In this document: one piece after another, positions 24,937-34,251 of the stretch
Layout: each line of letters starts with the position of its first letter
How positions within the stretch are numbered: the first letter of the stretch is position 1
Assembly (NCBI RefSeq): GCF_033344935.1
Contig: NZ_JAWPMM010000001.1
Location: 1,412,001-1,476,000, forward strand
Direction: 5' to 3'
DNA length: 64,000 bases
Origin: Reichenbachiella sp.
GTDB taxonomy: Bacteria > Bacteroidota > Bacteroidia > Cytophagales > Cyclobacteriaceae
Notes under the pieces: model-generated
Databases searched by the model: none
The model's input: the letters and a program-made list of their open reading frames with translations, nothing else
Told to the model about the DNA's origin: nothing
Position numbers and translations under genes: made by a program

Positions 24937-27306
24937 ATGACTCGGTCAACACTCATTACCTTATTTGCCTTAGCCTCAGTGGCAGCTTATGCTCAAACAC
25001 GAACACAGATCGTGGGCAAAGTAGTAGAAAGTGGAAGCAACACCCCAGTTGAATTTGCTACGGTGGCTATTATCGATCTGGAAACTAAAAAGCCAATCAC
25101 TGGCTCAACAACTTCCTTAGAAGGAGCCTTTGCCATCAACACCACAGAAAAGGAGTTTGAAATTGAGATTAGTTTTATTGGGTTTGAAAAGAAGATAATT
25201 CGTGATTTTCAAATTATAAACAACCGTGTGGATTTGGGCGAAGTGGCCTTAAAAAGCGACAGTAAACAACTTGAAGAAATCGTAGTGGAAGGAGAGAAAT
25301 CTCAGACAGAGTTTAGAATTGACAAAAGAGTTTTTAATGTAGGCTCTGATCTAAGCGTCGCAGGGGCCAGCGCATTGGATGTGTTGACCAACGTTCCTTC
25401 GGTGAATGTGAATATTGAAGGTCAGGTGAGTTTGCGTGGAAGTACTGGTGTGCAAATTCTTATCGACGGTAAGCCGTCGATTCTCACAGCCAGCAACGAT
25501 GGTAATGCCTTAGGGTCTATCACCGCAGATATGATCGAAAGTGTGGAAGTAATTACCAACCCTTCTGCCAAATACGAAGCAGAGGGAACGTCTGGCATCA
25601 TCAACATCGTGTTGAAAAAAGAAGAAAAGAAAGGAACGAATGGTTCGGTTTCTATCAATGCAGGCGTGCCTCACAACCATAGTATCGGTTTTAGTTTAAA
25701 TTACCGAACAGAGAAATTTAATCTATTCTCACAGTTTGGAGTAGGCTATAGGGAGCTTCCAAGAGATAAAACAGCTTACAATCAGGATTTGGTTACTGAT
25801 ACTATTATCTACTCAGAAGGGGAGGAATTTAGAAATGAGAAGTTCTATAATGTGATCCTGGGGACAGACTATCACATCAATGATCGAAATGTGATTACGC
25901 TGTCGGGAAACTATGCATTGGAAATAGAGGACCAGCCGTCTAATACAGATTTCTCGATGGTAGATGGTACGGGTCAGGTCGTATCCCAGTGGAATAGAAC
26001 CGAAGAAACGGAAGCTACCAATCCTAAGTATCAATTTGACCTTCAGTACAAAAGGGATTTTGAAGATCACAAAGACCACGATCTGTTGGTGTCTGCTACG
26101 GGAAGCTTTTTTGGAAAGTCCCAATCTTCAGATTTTTTGGATGAAACAACGGGAGGAAATGAAAATCAAGATGCCCAACAAAAAACAGAAACAACTTTTG
26201 ATGAAGGGAAATACACTTTCAAACTGGACTACACCAAACCATTCGCTGATGGTTTTACCCTGGAGACAGGCGGACAGTACTTGCTCAATGATGTAGGAAA
26301 CGACTACGCTGTTCGCAATTTGGAAAATGGGATTTATGTCATTGACTCAACACAAACCAATGATTTTGAATACAATCAAGATGTGTTGGGTTTGTATGGT
26401 ACGATGTCTTATGAAAAGAAAAACTGGGGGTTGAAACTAGGATTGCGAGTGGAAAACACGGAACTCAATACACTACTAGCGAATACAGGGGAAAAGAATC
26501 ATCAAAATTACACGAATTTTTTTCCGACGGTTCATGCCTCGTATAAGGTGAAAGAAAATATCTCTTTTCAGGGCGGGTATTCTCGCAGGATCTACCGTCC
26601 AAGGCTTTGGGACCTAAATCCATTTTTCAACATAAGAAATAACTATAACATCAGGCAAGGAAACCCTGATCTATTGCCTGAATATACTGATTCCTATGAG
26701 GTGGGAGCGGTTTATAATCAAGACGTAATATCCCTGAGTACTTCTGTGTACCATAGATATACCACTGGTGTTATCGAGCGCATTTCGTACTTTGAAGACA
26801 ATGTAAATATCACCCGCCCCGAAAACATCGGAACTAACAATGCCACAGGATTAGAAGTAAATGCGCAATATGAACCCTTGAAATGGCTTTCTTTCAATGC
26901 GGATTTTAACTACAATTACTTTGTAAGAAATGGAGAATTGGAGGGGCAAATTTTCGACTTCACTGCTGATCAGTGGACTACAAAACTGACCACGAAATTG
27001 AAACTCCCACATGATCTGGACATTGAGGTAGTAGGTAACTATAGAGGAGCCTATGAGACCGTGCAAGGCCATGTGTCTGATATGGCATTTTTGGATATGG
27101 GCGCCAGGAAGAAAATACTGAAGGGCAAGGGTGTAATCAATGTGAGCGTACGAGATGTATTTGCCTCCAGAATACAAGAGAGTTTTGTGAATCAGCCGGA
27201 ATATAATCTTTACGACCGATCATTACGCGGCCGATTCTTTACCCTCGGATTTAGCTATGGTTTTGGTAAAGGAGAGGCGATGACTTATTCAGGTAGAAGA
27301 CGTTAG
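24937..27306 (+). CDS. outer-membrane beta-barrel receptor (OMP_b-brl_3 family)
   Basis: 789 residues with a signal peptide (ends AAYAQ), a CarboxypepD_reg domain (about 25-110) and a plug with LDVLTNVPSVNVNIEGQVSLRG and IDGKPS. The segment ITNPSAKYEAEGTSGIINIVLKK is diagnostic of the outer-membrane beta-barrel family 3. The barrel ends in a glycine-rich tail. These are TonB-receptor relatives of unknown substrate, common in Bacteroidota. It is monocistronic or followed by the small membrane protein 60 bp downstream. Confidence 0.92.
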   Translation: MTRSTLITLFALASVAAYAQTRTQIVGKVVESGSNTPVEFATVAIIDLETKKPITGSTTSLEGAFAINTTEKEFEIEISFIGFEKKIIRDFQIINNRVDLGEVALKSDSKQLEEIVVEGEKSQTEFRIDKRVFNVGSDLSVAGASALDVLTNVPSVNVNIEGQVSLRGSTGVQILIDGKPSILTASNDGNALGSITADMIESVEVITNPSAKYEAEGTSGIINIVLKKEEKKGTNGSVSINAGVPHNHSIGFSLNYRTEKFNLFSQFGVGYRELPRDKTAYNQDLVTDTIIYSEGEEFRNEKFYNVILGTDYHINDRNVITLSGNYALEIEDQPSNTDFSMVDGTGQVVSQWNRTEETEATNPKYQFDLQYKRDFEDHKDHDLLVSATGSFFGKSQSSDFLDETTGGNENQDAQQKTETTFDEGKYTFKLDYTKPFADGFTLETGGQYLLNDVGNDYAVRNLENGIYVIDSTQTNDFEYNQDVLGLYGTMSYEKKNWGLKLGLRVENTELNTLLANTGEKNHQNYTNFFPTVHASYKVKENISFQGGYSRRIYRPRLWDLNPFFNIRNNYNIRQGNPDLLPEYTDSYEVGAVYNQDVISLSTSVYHRYTTGVIERISYFEDNVNITRPENIGTNNATGLEVNAQYEPLKWLSFNADFNYNYFVRNGELEGQIFDFTADQWTTKLTTKLKLPHDLDIEVVGNYRGAYETVQGHVSDMAFLDMGARKKILKGKGVINVSVRDVFASRIQESFVNQPEYNLYDRSLRGRFFTLGFSYGFGKGEAMTYSGRRR

Positions 27307-27364
27307 GTTATTTTACAGCGTGTTGTATATTTGGGTACATCCAAAAAATGATAATACCTATCCC

Positions 27365-27754
27365 ATGTTACTTAACCTTAACCTGAATCCAAAGAAAGTT
27401 TTTTTACTAGATGCTTGTGGCGCTGTAGTGTCCGCAGTCCTATTGGGGCTTGTGCTCACGGCATTAGAACCGCTGATTGGTATGCCTACATTAATCCTTC
27501 AAAAACTGGCTATTACAGCCTGTTTTTTTGCAGCCTATTCATTTTTTTGCTTTTGGCGATTGCCAGAAAACTGGCGACCATTCCTGAAAGTCATTGCTAT
27601 GGCTAATTTCTGCTATTGCCTCTATACCATTTTCTTGGTTGTCAGTCTTTATCAGGTGCTTACACCTTTAGGCATAGCCTATTTTATCGGTGAATTGATT
27701 GTGATTTTTGTATTGGTAGCCTTCGAGTGGAAAAGGTCAATCCACGTTGATTAA
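27365..27754 (+). CDS. small four-helix membrane protein, unknown function
   Basis: About 129 residues from the ATG at 27365 (an upstream start at 27320 would add 15 residues overlapping the intergenic region). Four hydrophobic segments: about 10-35, 45-65, 75-98 and 100-120, with a basic C-terminal end (EWKRS). It looks like many uncharacterised Bacteroidota inner-membrane proteins. No motif suggests a function. Confidence 0.7.
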   Translation: MLLNLNLNPKKVFLLDACGAVVSAVLLGLVLTALEPLIGMPTLILQKLAITACFFAAYSFFCFWRLPENWRPFLKVIAMANFCYCLYTIFLVVSLYQVLTPLGIAYFIGELIVIFVLVAFEWKRSIHVD

Positions 27755-27825
27755 CGCCTTGGATACCTTTTGTAAGTGGTGACGGGAAGTTGTAAATTAC
27801 TAGAACTACTACTTCAACTTTCTAT

Positions 27826-28731
27826 ATGGGCAAAATAGTAAGCACACCGGATGAGCGATTTAGCCACCTTAAAGATTATCCTTTCGATCCACATTACTTA
27901 GAAGTAGAAGAAGACCTGAGGATGCACTATGTAGAGGAAGGTCCAAAGGATGGACCGGTAGTCTTACTGCTACATGGCGAGCCGAGCTGGTCTTATCTAT
28001 ACCGCAAAATGATTCCCGGTTTAGTTGAGCACAACTTTCGAGTAATCGCGCCGGATTTGATTGGGTTCGGAAAATCAGACAAATGGGTCGATAAGCAAGC
28101 CTATAGTTACCAAAATCATTTGGACTGGCTCACAACATTTATTGAGCAGTTGGATCTAAATGAAATTACACTTTTTTGTCAGGATTGGGGAGGGTTACTA
28201 GGATTGAGATTGATTACTGTTTTGGGTGATCGATTCAGCCGAGTAGTGGCCTCAAATACCGCGCTGCCTACTGGAAATATCCCGATGCCCGATAGTTTTA
28301 TGCAGTGGCGAGAATTCTCACAGCATTCGCCAGACTTCGATATTGGAAAGGTGCTCGATATGGGGACTGTACAGCCACTTGCTGAGGAGGTAATTGCAGC
28401 TTACAATGCGCCGTTTCCTTCGGAAGAATACAAAGCGGGGGCTAGAGTTTTCCCTACGTTGGTTCCCATCCATGAGGATGATAAGGAAGCTAAGAACAAT
28501 CAACAGGCCTGGGAAAAGCTGATGCAATGGGAGAAACCTTTTCTCACCATTTTTGGAGACGAGGACCGGATCATGAAAGGAGCCGAAGCCGTATTTCAAA
28601 AACTAATTCCGGGAGCTAAAAATCAGAAGCATCAAATATTACATGCCGGTCATTTCATACAAGAAGAAAAAGGAGAGGAACTGGCTGATTTGATCACACA
28701 ATTCTATAAGGCAAATACATCTAAAGATTGA
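27826..28731 (+). CDS. haloalkane dehalogenase-like alpha/beta hydrolase (HLD-I type)
   Basis: 301 residues. Nucleophile elbow CQDWGG gives Asp120 rather than Ser, with Trp121 next to it. HGEPSW (50-55) supplies the oxyanion and the Glu/Trp halide-stabilising pair of HLD subfamily I. GDEDRI provides the acid (Asp247 probable) and HAGHF the catalytic His276. These enzymes hydrolyse carbon-halogen bonds to alcohols, in keeping with marine halogenated compounds. Motifs are complete, so it should be active. It stands alone, just upstream of the ArsR/SRPBCC pair. Confidence 0.88.
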   Translation: MGKIVSTPDERFSHLKDYPFDPHYLEVEEDLRMHYVEEGPKDGPVVLLLHGEPSWSYLYRKMIPGLVEHNFRVIAPDLIGFGKSDKWVDKQAYSYQNHLDWLTTFIEQLDLNEITLFCQDWGGLLGLRLITVLGDRFSRVVASNTALPTGNIPMPDSFMQWREFSQHSPDFDIGKVLDMGTVQPLAEEVIAAYNAPFPSEEYKAGARVFPTLVPIHEDDKEAKNNQQAWEKLMQWEKPFLTIFGDEDRIMKGAEAVFQKLIPGAKNQKHQILHAGHFIQEEKGEELADLITQFYKANTSKD

Positions 28732-28776
28732 ATTAAGACAGCGTACATCACTTTTAAGAAAAAAATCCGCTAAATA

Positions 28777-28826
28777 TTTGCGTAGCCAAATGACTTCATA
28801 TATACTTGTGTAGTCAAATAGCTACA
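28777..28826 (+). promoter_or_regulatory. promoter and ArsR-type operator for the ArsR/SRPBCC operon
   Basis: TTTG (28777-28780), 20 bp, then TATACTTG (28801-28808) fits the Bacteroidota -33 TTTG / -7 TAnnTTTG promoter with one mismatch. TGTAG(T)CAAATA(G)CTACA (28809-28826) is a palindrome of the kind bound by AHSA1-linked ArsR repressors, at the expected transcription start. A degenerate copy GCGTAGCCAAATGACTTCA lies about 30 bp upstream. Confidence 0.6.
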
Positions 28827-28837
28827 TATTAAATCAA

Positions 28838-29170
28838 ATGAAATTAAGAAGAGACCCCTTTCAGGCGATTGCCGACCCCACCAGAAGAGCGATATTGGTG
28901 TTGCTGGCCTCTCAGACTATGACGGCTGGAGCTATTGCTGGAAATTTTGATGCGGCTCGGCCGACCATTTCGAAACATCTCCAAATTTTGAATGAGTGTG
29001 AACTCATAAAATCCTACCAAGAAGGTCGAGAAATTCATTACCAACTGGAAGTGGAAAAAATGAAAGACATCGACCAATGGCTGGAACAGTTTAGGAAAAT
29101 TTGGGAGAGTCGATTTAATCAGCTGGACAATTTATTATTAACCATTAAGAAATCACAAAATGAGAAGTGA
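28838..29170 (+). CDS. ArsR-family HTH transcriptional repressor
   Basis: 110 residues with winged-HTH signatures: [17 protein letters not shown] at the N-terminus, recognition helix [12 protein letters not shown], wing EGREIHYQL. There is no Cys metal-binding motif, so it belongs to the metal-independent SRPBCC-linked subgroup. Its 3' end overlaps the start of the SRPBCC gene by 11 bases. It probably autorepresses from the palindrome at 28809-28826. Confidence 0.92.
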   Translation: MKLRRDPFQAIADPTRRAILVLLASQTMTAGAIAGNFDAARPTISKHLQILNECELIKSYQEGREIHYQLEVEKMKDIDQWLEQFRKIWESRFNQLDNLLLTIKKSQNEK

Positions 29171-29663
29171 ATTACAATTTGATTTTCTCGTCGACAAGAC
29201 GAAAAACACGCTAACTATCAAACGCGAATTTGCCGCAGGGCGCCAATTGGTTTGGGACTGCTATACAAAAAGTGAGTTGCTTGATCAATGGTTTGCCCCC
29301 AAACCATTGACTACAAAAACAAAGTCCATGAATTTCAGTGAGGGAGGACATTGGCACTATGCAATGGTTGAGCCTAACGGCACAGAATATTGGGGCTGGA
29401 CCTCATACGAGACTATCGTACCTATCGACTATTATACTTCACAGGACGCATTTTGCAATGAAGCTGGAGAGATTAACAAGGAGCTACCGAGTGCCAAATG
29501 GAGAGTAAGTTTTTTGGACAAAGAAGAAAATTCGTTGGTGGAGACTGTGGTTACCTATAATTCTCTGGAAGATTTAGAGACGGTGATTAATATGGGTATG
29601 GAAGATGGAATGAATGCAACGCTCGAAAAATTGGATGAACTCTTATTGAAATTAGAGAGTTAG
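29160..29663 (+). CDS. SRPBCC (AHSA1-type START-like) domain protein
   Basis: 167 residues with the AHSA1 pattern: [43 protein letters not shown], and a C-terminal [16 protein letters not shown] helix. The helix-grip fold binds hydrophobic ligands; the ligand is unknown. It is translationally coupled to the ArsR gene by overlap. ArsR-SRPBCC pairs are a common stress or xenobiotic-response module. Confidence 0.9.
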   Translation: MRSELQFDFLVDKTKNTLTIKREFAAGRQLVWDCYTKSELLDQWFAPKPLTTKTKSMNFSEGGHWHYAMVEPNGTEYWGWTSYETIVPIDYYTSQDAFCNEAGEINKELPSAKWRVSFLDKEENSLVETVVTYNSLEDLETVINMGMEDGMNATLEKLDELLLKLES

Positions 29664-29761
29664 AATTGTAGGAAAAAGAGACTACCGTTTTTCGAAGTGG
29701 TGTGAACTTACACTCATGAAGAGTTTTTGATTCTAAGTTTTAACAACTAACAATAATCATT

Positions 29762-30139
29762 ATGAAAACTGCAACTATCATTATCCGAGTACTGCTTGGA
29801 CTTTTATTTGTATTTGCTTCGGGGACGTATTTTTTGGATCTCGTACCTGAGCCCGAATTAACCGGTAACATGAAAATTTTCAATGAAGGTCTGATGGCCG
29901 CAGGGTATATCATGCCAACTGTAAAAGCTTTGGAACTGATTTGTGGACTTGCCTTTCTTACAGGCAGGTTCGTGCCTTTGGCTACGGTTGTTATCTTCCC
30001 GATCTCTGTCAATATTCTAGGGGTGCATTCTTTTTTAGCTCCAGAGGGATTGGCTATAGCCTTGTTTGTCATGTTGTCCAACCTGTTCTTGGCTTATCGA
30101 AATTGGTTCCATTATAAAGGGTTATTAGAAAGGAAATAG
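29762..30139 (+). CDS. DoxX-family membrane protein
   Basis: 125 residues and four membrane helices. RVLLGLLFVFASGTYFL at the start, a LMAAGYIMPTVKALELICGLAFLTGRFVPLA centre and a conserved pro-rich second half are typical of DoxX-like proteins. It follows the ArsR/SRPBCC pair in the same direction, 98 bp on, and may be in its regulon. Function in the membrane is not known for this subgroup. Confidence 0.8.
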   Translation: MKTATIIIRVLLGLLFVFASGTYFLDLVPEPELTGNMKIFNEGLMAAGYIMPTVKALELICGLAFLTGRFVPLATVVIFPISVNILGVHSFLAPEGLAIALFVMLSNLFLAYRNWFHYKGLLERK

Positions 30140-30201
30140 ATAGGTTAATGACTAAATTACCGTTACTCGGTATCAGCTATAGTTATTAACACTCAAAGTC
30201 T

Positions 30202-30543
30202 ATGAATAAGCACAAACTTTCCACCATTGTTTTTGTCGTTAATGGGATTTTGTTTTTCCTGGGAGGAGCGGGATTATTAGGAGAGGGCAAGGTGATTTTT
30301 GGAGCTATTCAGATTGTCGCAGGGGCTTGCAACATGGCCATACTTATTGGAACCAGGAAAAGTCATAGGCGGCACATCGTCAATCTTTTGATTTTGCTGA
30401 TGAATGTAGTAGTAGCAGGATCCATTTCATGGGATTACACACTAGCTGGCAAACAATACATTCAATACGCCTGGCTCGTAGCGGCCTTAATGTCATTGGC
30501 AGCCTTTGCTATTCAATTGCGCAAAGGAAATAGCGCTGAATAG
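30202..30543 (+). CDS. small four-helix membrane protein, unknown function
   Basis: 113 residues with four predicted membrane spans (about 8-25, 30-50, 58-75, 85-105) and a short basic loop KSHRRH after the second. It shows no recognised motif. It lies 62 bp downstream of the DoxX-like gene in the same direction and may be cotranscribed. Confidence 0.65.
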   Translation: MNKHKLSTIVFVVNGILFFLGGAGLLGEGKVIFGAIQIVAGACNMAILIGTRKSHRRHIVNLLILLMNVVVAGSISWDYTLAGKQYIQYAWLVAALMSLAAFAIQLRKGNSAE

Positions 30544-30622
30544 GATTGTACCAACTTGAACAGGATTGGTTAGTTGACTTTTTATCGTTGGTTCTATTTT
30601 GTGGTAACCAAAATAAAATGCG

Positions 30623-31723
30623 ATGAAAAAGACAATCTTATTACTACTCACTATTACATCATTCTTCACTCAACTATCAGCACAGGAAATTATCCCCATT
30701 GACACCAATACCTGGGATTTCCAGGGTCGCGGATATGTGATTGAAGAGTACAAAGGGAAAAAATCAGCCTATTTAATTGGTGCTATGACGCTCAAGAATA
30801 CGCAGTTTTTGAATGGTACCATCGAATATGATATCTTCTTGAAAGAAGAAAGGTGCTACCCGGGGGTCTATTTCCGAAGCGACGGTGTCAATGGAGAGCA
30901 GTTCTTTATGAGACTTCACCTTTCGGGTCTGGAAGACGCCACACAAGCGGCTCCATTAGTCAATAACCTTACCCCGTGGCAACTGATGTTCGGAGAACGA
31001 TATTCTTTTGCTCATACCTTCAATTATGAGGGCTGGACGCACGTGAAGGTAGTGGTCAATGGCAAACGAGCTCAGGTGTATCTGGACTATGCAGACGAGC
31101 CTAACCTTTCTTGGGAATTGACCATGCCAGTAAAGCCAGGAAGCATTATCCTCAGAGGGGGTAGAGTAACGGGGTTGCACATTGCCAATGTCAAAGTTGA
31201 TCCGAATGCTACAGAGATTAAAAATTTCAATCCGATACCAAGAAAGCCAATAGAAGGTTTAATTCCGGAATGGGAAATCTCAGATATGTTTGAAGAGAAG
31301 CTATTGGAAGACCCGTCGAAAATACCCGCTGTAATTGAAGCCAGGAAGTGGGAAAGGTCTGTGAAAGTCGAAGAAGGTACTGCTGCCAATATATCAAGGG
31401 TTCAAAACTTGTATAATGGTGAGCCTGGTGAAACAGTGTTTGCCAAAGTGACAATTCAGTCGGATAAAGACCAACTCAAGTATTTTGAATTTGGCTATAG
31501 TGATCGAGTGGTCACCATTCTCAATGGTAAACCGATTTACAAGGGGACGAACTTTTGGCGATCCAGAGACTATAGATATTTGGGTACCATAGGGTTGTTC
31601 GATGGTGTCTATTTAGATCTGAAGAAAGGTAAGAACACTTTGCTCTTGGCCGTATCCGAAAGCTTTGGAGGCTGGCTGGTCACAGGCCGCATAAAGGATA
31701 TGGATGGAATTAAAATTAAGTAG
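30623..31723 (+). CDS. secreted concanavalin-like (LamG/DUF1080-type) protein, unknown substrate
   Basis: 366 residues with a signal peptide (ends QLSAQ). Residues about 25-195 form a beta-sandwich-like domain with TIEYDIFLKEERCYPGVYFR and GWTHVKVVVNGKRAQVYLD, resembling LamG/3-keto-disaccharide-hydrolase-type carbohydrate modules. The second half (about 230-366) has another beta-rich region with FEFGYSDRVVTILNG. No catalytic motif is identifiable. Periplasmic or surface location is expected. The call rests on pattern only. Confidence 0.55.
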   Translation: MKKTILLLLTITSFFTQLSAQEIIPIDTNTWDFQGRGYVIEEYKGKKSAYLIGAMTLKNTQFLNGTIEYDIFLKEERCYPGVYFRSDGVNGEQFFMRLHLSGLEDATQAAPLVNNLTPWQLMFGERYSFAHTFNYEGWTHVKVVVNGKRAQVYLDYADEPNLSWELTMPVKPGSIILRGGRVTGLHIANVKVDPNATEIKNFNPIPRKPIEGLIPEWEISDMFEEKLLEDPSKIPAVIEARKWERSVKVEEGTAANISRVQNLYNGEPGETVFAKVTIQSDKDQLKYFEFGYSDRVVTILNGKPIYKGTNFWRSRDYRYLGTIGLFDGVYLDLKKGKNTLLLAVSESFGGWLVTGRIKDMDGIKIK

Positions 31724-31743
31724 ATGAAAAGAGAAATTGGGAG

Positions 31744-32832
31744 CTACTTGCAATTGACAGTGAGCTCCTTTTTTAATCTTTTTTCGTCATCAACAATTTC
31801 ATAGAACGAATCCAGGTAGCCTGTCATACGCTGTTTGGTGCTTTTGTTGAGAAGAGTAGAACTACCTATCAAATCATACAACTGGTTCTTATTTGATTGG
31901 AATTTGGCCAGCGTAGGCTGATAGTCTTCAAATGGTTCGCATGGCCCTCTGAAGAGTCGTTGGGTAATATCATCAATAGGAAGTATGTCTGCTGGTATGG
32001 CATATGGAGGGTCCACCATCCCACAGTAGTCAAAATCGTAGGGAATTGCTAGTGGAAGGATATAATTTGACTCCTCGTTGGGCATAATGGTTTTCATATT
32101 GTGCCGAGCTAAAATAGAAAAGTCAGTATTGCCAATCATATAGTTGAACAGGGTTACCAAATGTCTGTTTTCCGGAGGAAACTGTCCATAATGGAAACTT
32201 GTGTTCTCGTCTATATGACGAGCCAGTCGATCGGCCATGGCCTTGGTTGGTTCTATGATAAAGGCGTATCTCTGAGATTCTACTTTTCCTCTTTTTTTGC
32301 CTGTATCATAGTAATTCACTTTGATTAGTCGGACACGGAAACTGGAATCAGTCAGAATGTTTAGCATTTTGTAGACATAATACTCAGAGAGTAAATATTG
32401 CTCGTAAGTCGAGCCTGACTGACAGTTACCCACCATTTTCATTTTGTCGAACGATTTGAGCATGTCAAGTTTCACCTTCTTTTTGGGGAAGTTCAATTTG
32501 AGCGGAGGGTAATTACAATTTGCTCTTCTGAAGTTGCCTCTAGCCTTAATGCCTATTTTTCTATGTATGGTCACCGTATCATTGAAAGCATATTTGATCA
32601 CGGCTTTCTGATATTTTGAAGTATCTTTTTTGCTGTTGAGTTTTTTGAAATCAGATTTGATTTCTATTTCCAGAACAGATTCCTTTCCAAATAACTGGTA
32701 ATCCGCCATATTGGACTCTATGTAGTCTTTAAATGTGGCATTAGATTCATAGAGGTCGTCAAAATCATGTTGAGCCAACGACTGAAAGGAAAAGGTGAAA
32801 AAGCAGAAAATAGGTAGTACGAATTTGGTCAT
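31744..32832 (-). CDS. exported protein, possibly a distant CotH-type kinase-fold protein
   Basis: 362 residues with a signal peptide (ends SLAQ). Blocks IKARGNFRRANCNYPPLKLNF, then FNYMIGNTDFSILARHNMK and IPYDFDYCGMV recall the N/D and DFD positions of CotH spore-coat-type secreted kinases, although the match is weak. It lies directly downstream of the anti-sigma gene in the same direction and may be part of that regulon. A hypothetical secreted protein is the safe call. Confidence 0.45.
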   Translation of the reverse strand: MTKFVLPIFCFFTFSFQSLAQHDFDDLYESNATFKDYIESNMADYQLFGKESVLEIEIKSDFKKLNSKKDTSKYQKAVIKYAFNDTVTIHRKIGIKARGNFRRANCNYPPLKLNFPKKKVKLDMLKSFDKMKMVGNCQSGSTYEQYLLSEYYVYKMLNILTDSSFRVRLIKVNYYDTGKKRGKVESQRYAFIIEPTKAMADRLARHIDENTSFHYGQFPPENRHLVTLFNYMIGNTDFSILARHNMKTIMPNEESNYILPLAIPYDFDYCGMVDPPYAIPADILPIDDITQRLFRGPCEPFEDYQPTLAKFQSNKNQLYDLIGSSTLLNKSTKQRMTGYLDSFYEIVDDEKRLKKELTVNCK

Positions 32833-32852
32833 GACTAACTAAAAAAAGAAGG

Positions 32853-33647
32853 TTAAACTTCTGTTGTGCCCACTACTTGCATGGTCTCCAGGCTTGGGTC
32901 TTTGCTTCCGCCTCGAGGTTCAATGGTTACAGCAAAAGCAGCTGCGGCTGCCACAGATTTCATTTTCAATAAATCAGACCCATTGTCAAATACACCCATG
33001 TCCACGGGAACGCCATCCACTATGGCCCAGAGTTGATACTGCTGATCCTGAGTCAAATCCTTAAGGTTTTGAATTTTTAGGTAGACATCTTGTGTATTGC
33101 TATTCCAGAATACAGTGGCTAAAGATCCCGGTGAATTTTCAGTGCCATTCATAGCTACTCGTGCAAAATTCGGGTTGCCCAATATCTCCACATCTGTTTC
33201 CAGGCTTTCTAATTTTTTATTAACAAATCGATAGTTGTCGGCCACCTCCTGATTTTGAGCAATCATCACCGCCAATTGATCTTCTGCCGACTGCCATTGA
33301 CTGTAGAAGTAGAAGGCCAGTCCTGAAGTCAATATAGCAATAGTGATAGAAGCGGCTATGGCCAGACTGAACGGCTTTTCGGTTTGCTTGACAGGCATTT
33401 GAATTTCCTTGGCTTCAGAGGATTTTAAGTCCAATTGAGATTTGATTTGATCTTTCAATGCTGGACGAGGAGCGGTGGCCAAATGCTGAGCAAGCACGCC
33501 CATAGTAGACTCTATCAGGGCCAGCTCTACTCGGACTTCCTCATGTGCTTCGCACATTTGCTCCACCTCGGCCTTTTCAGACCCAGAGAGCTCGCCTAGT
33601 GCGTAGAGCTCTAAAATACCGGACGATATGTATTCCTCGATATTCAT
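32853..33647 (-). CDS. RskA-family anti-sigma factor
   Basis: 264 residues. The N-terminus (about 1-60) is the zinc-free anti-sigma domain (YISSGILELYALGELSGSEKAEVE). One membrane helix spans about 95-115, then a short coiled coil. The C-terminal periplasmic RskA domain has YQLWAIVDGVPVDMGVFD. It should hold the adjacent ECF sigma factor at the inner membrane until proteolysis. The start overlaps the sigma stop as ATGA. Confidence 0.9.
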   Translation of the reverse strand: MNIEEYISSGILELYALGELSGSEKAEVEQMCEAHEEVRVELALIESTMGVLAQHLATAPRPALKDQIKSQLDLKSSEAKEIQMPVKQTEKPFSLAIAASITIAILTSGLAFYFYSQWQSAEDQLAVMIAQNQEVADNYRFVNKKLESLETDVEILGNPNFARVAMNGTENSPGSLATVFWNSNTQDVYLKIQNLKDLTQDQQYQLWAIVDGVPVDMGVFDNGSDLLKMKSVAAAAAFAVTIEPRGGSKDPSLETMQVVGTTEV

Positions 33648-34180
33648 CTGACGTCTAATGTTTTTCTAAAATAAATTAAAGCCGAACGCACCCTGGTTTT
33701 TACGGTACCTAGGGGAAGGTTCAATTCTTCTGCCGCCTCGGCTTGTGTAAATCCACCAAAATAAACTAAGTCCATCACCTGCCTCTGATTTTCATCCAAC
33801 TGGTCCAACAACTCTTTTACCCCAATTCGATCTTCTTGAGAAGGTGTGCTTTCACGATCCAGTTTATATACGGCATCACCTACCTGATCGGATTTGCGGC
33901 GCTGACTCATTTCTTTCGAACGTAGTTTGTCGATCGCCAAATTACGTGAGAGATTCAGCATCCAGGTAAATAGTTTGCCCTTAGCTGCGTCAAAGGCATC
34001 AATCTTTTGATAAATTTTTAGAAAGGCATCTTGCAGCACTTCGTCAGCAATGTCCTGATCGATTACGATTCTGGAAACTACACCATACAAAGCCGATGAG
34101 TAGTTGGTGTACAAGTACTCAAAGCCTTTTTCGTCTTTAGCGATAAGCAGACGAACCAATTCCGATTCCTGGATTTGCAA
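33644..34180 (-). CDS. ECF RNA polymerase sigma factor (SigK-like)
   Basis: 178 residues. Region 2 has DEVLQDAFLKIYQKIDAFDAAKGKLFTWMLNLSRNLAIDKLRSK; region 4 has LDENQRQVMDLVYFGGFTQAEAAEELNLPLGTVKTRVRSAL. The reading frame opens with a TTG at 34180 and no upstream in-frame ATG, so the start is uncertain by a few codons. It is coupled to its cognate RskA-type anti-sigma gene. The molybdenum hydroxylase genes upstream and the exported protein downstream are candidates for its regulon. Confidence 0.92.
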   Translation of the reverse strand: MQIQESELVRLLIAKDEKGFEYLYTNYSSALYGVVSRIVIDQDIADEVLQDAFLKIYQKIDAFDAAKGKLFTWMLNLSRNLAIDKLRSKEMSQRRKSDQVGDAVYKLDRESTPSQEDRIGVKELLDQLDENQRQVMDLVYFGGFTQAEAAEELNLPLGTVKTRVRSALIYFRKTLDVR

Positions 34181-34251
34181 TTTGCTTTCTAATGCGTTTG
34201 TGTTGGTAGCGAAAAGATAGTGATTTTTTTATGAATATGATTGTCCTATTT

